DNA from: RYN-431 sp036388295
Lineage (GTDB): Bacteria; Planctomycetota; Phycisphaerae; Tepidisphaerales; Tepidisphaeraceae
Assembly (NCBI GenBank): GCA_036388295.1
Contig: DASVSC010000298.1
Coordinates: 1-22,848 of the forward strand
DNA: 22,848 nucleotides
Reading direction: 5' to 3'
The notes beneath the pieces were generated by a model. The model was not told the DNA's origin. It saw only the letters and a list, made by a program, of their open reading frames with translations, and ran no database searches. Each line of letters starts with the position of its first letter. Positions within the stretch are counted from its first letter, which is position 1. A program made the translations under genes and the position numbers. Below, piece after piece: positions 22,693 to 22,848 of this stretch.

Positions 22693-22848
22693 CGGAGGCA
22701 CGGAGACACGGAGGAAGGCAAAGCGGGATGGAGGTTCTGATGAGGCGTACCGATCGTTATGCGGCGATTTTCTCAAAAGCGGTGCCACAGAACGAACCCG
22801 TTGCCTCACGCATTCCTCATTTTCTTCCTCCGTGTCTCCGTGCCTCCG
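22693..22848. repeat. Inverted repeat with perfect 25-nt arms, cut by the window end
   Basis: Arm 22693-22717, containing GGCACGGAGACACGGAGG, is repeated exactly inverted at 22824-22848, where the window stops, so the arms may be longer. The 106 bases between them hold no gene. The arms are internally repetitive (CACGGAG units). I recall arms of this kind in many planctomycete and related genomes, but this is memory and not a search result. Confidence 0.8.

Overview
The window looks like chromosomal DNA from a planctomycete, most likely class Phycisphaerae (Tepidisphaera/Humisphaera-like). The evidence is high GC, many TTG/ATG starts with weak ribosome sites, numerous small lipoproteins, a secreted protein with the LEPR-XLL-type N-terminus (LESRRL) characteristic of planctomycetes, and intergenic spaces filled with palindromic repeats. 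Taxonomy is inferred from these traits; there is no rRNA gene.

Layout. 155-1405 (+) is an alpha/beta hydrolase fused to a small membrane domain. 1406-3150 holds a decayed lipoprotein copy on the minus strand and a secreted protein on the plus strand (2329-2907). 3151-3708 (-) is the intact lipoprotein related to the decayed copy. 4003-4818 (+) is a SAM methyltransferase, preceded by a minus-strand gene remnant. A repeat-rich gap (4819-5076) is followed by a membrane protein (5077-5772, -) and an overlapping DUF4160/DUF2442 pair (5981-6512, -).

The centre is a minus-strand block running 13275 to 6651: dcd (dCTP deaminase), three short lipoproteins that look like diverged copies of one another, and nrdJ (adenosylcobalamin-dependent ribonucleotide reductase). 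nrdJ is interrupted by a 346-residue intein directly in front of the catalytic thiyl-radical cysteine. Upstream of dcd lie two 16-bp palindromes whose starts are exactly 31 bp apart and which resemble a tandem NrdR-box pair overlapping a promoter. This suggests that the block, or at least dcd, belongs to a deoxynucleotide-supply regulon.

Divergent from dcd are holB (DNA polymerase III delta'), a DEAD-box-type RNA helicase with a DEVD motif and a linker insertion, and a CAP-domain/RTX-repeat secreted protein (13536-17959, +). The right end carries a YajO-type aldo-keto reductase, a medium-chain dehydrogenase, a three-helix membrane protein and a GT-C-type membrane glycosyltransferase, all on the minus strand. 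The gaps between them hold long inverted repeats.

The most notable observations are the catalytic-site intein with a damaged first LAGLIDADG motif, the NrdR-like operator at dcd, the tandem lipoprotein family between two dNTP genes, and the variety of palindromic repeat families. No CRISPR array, tRNA, rRNA or insertion sequence was seen.
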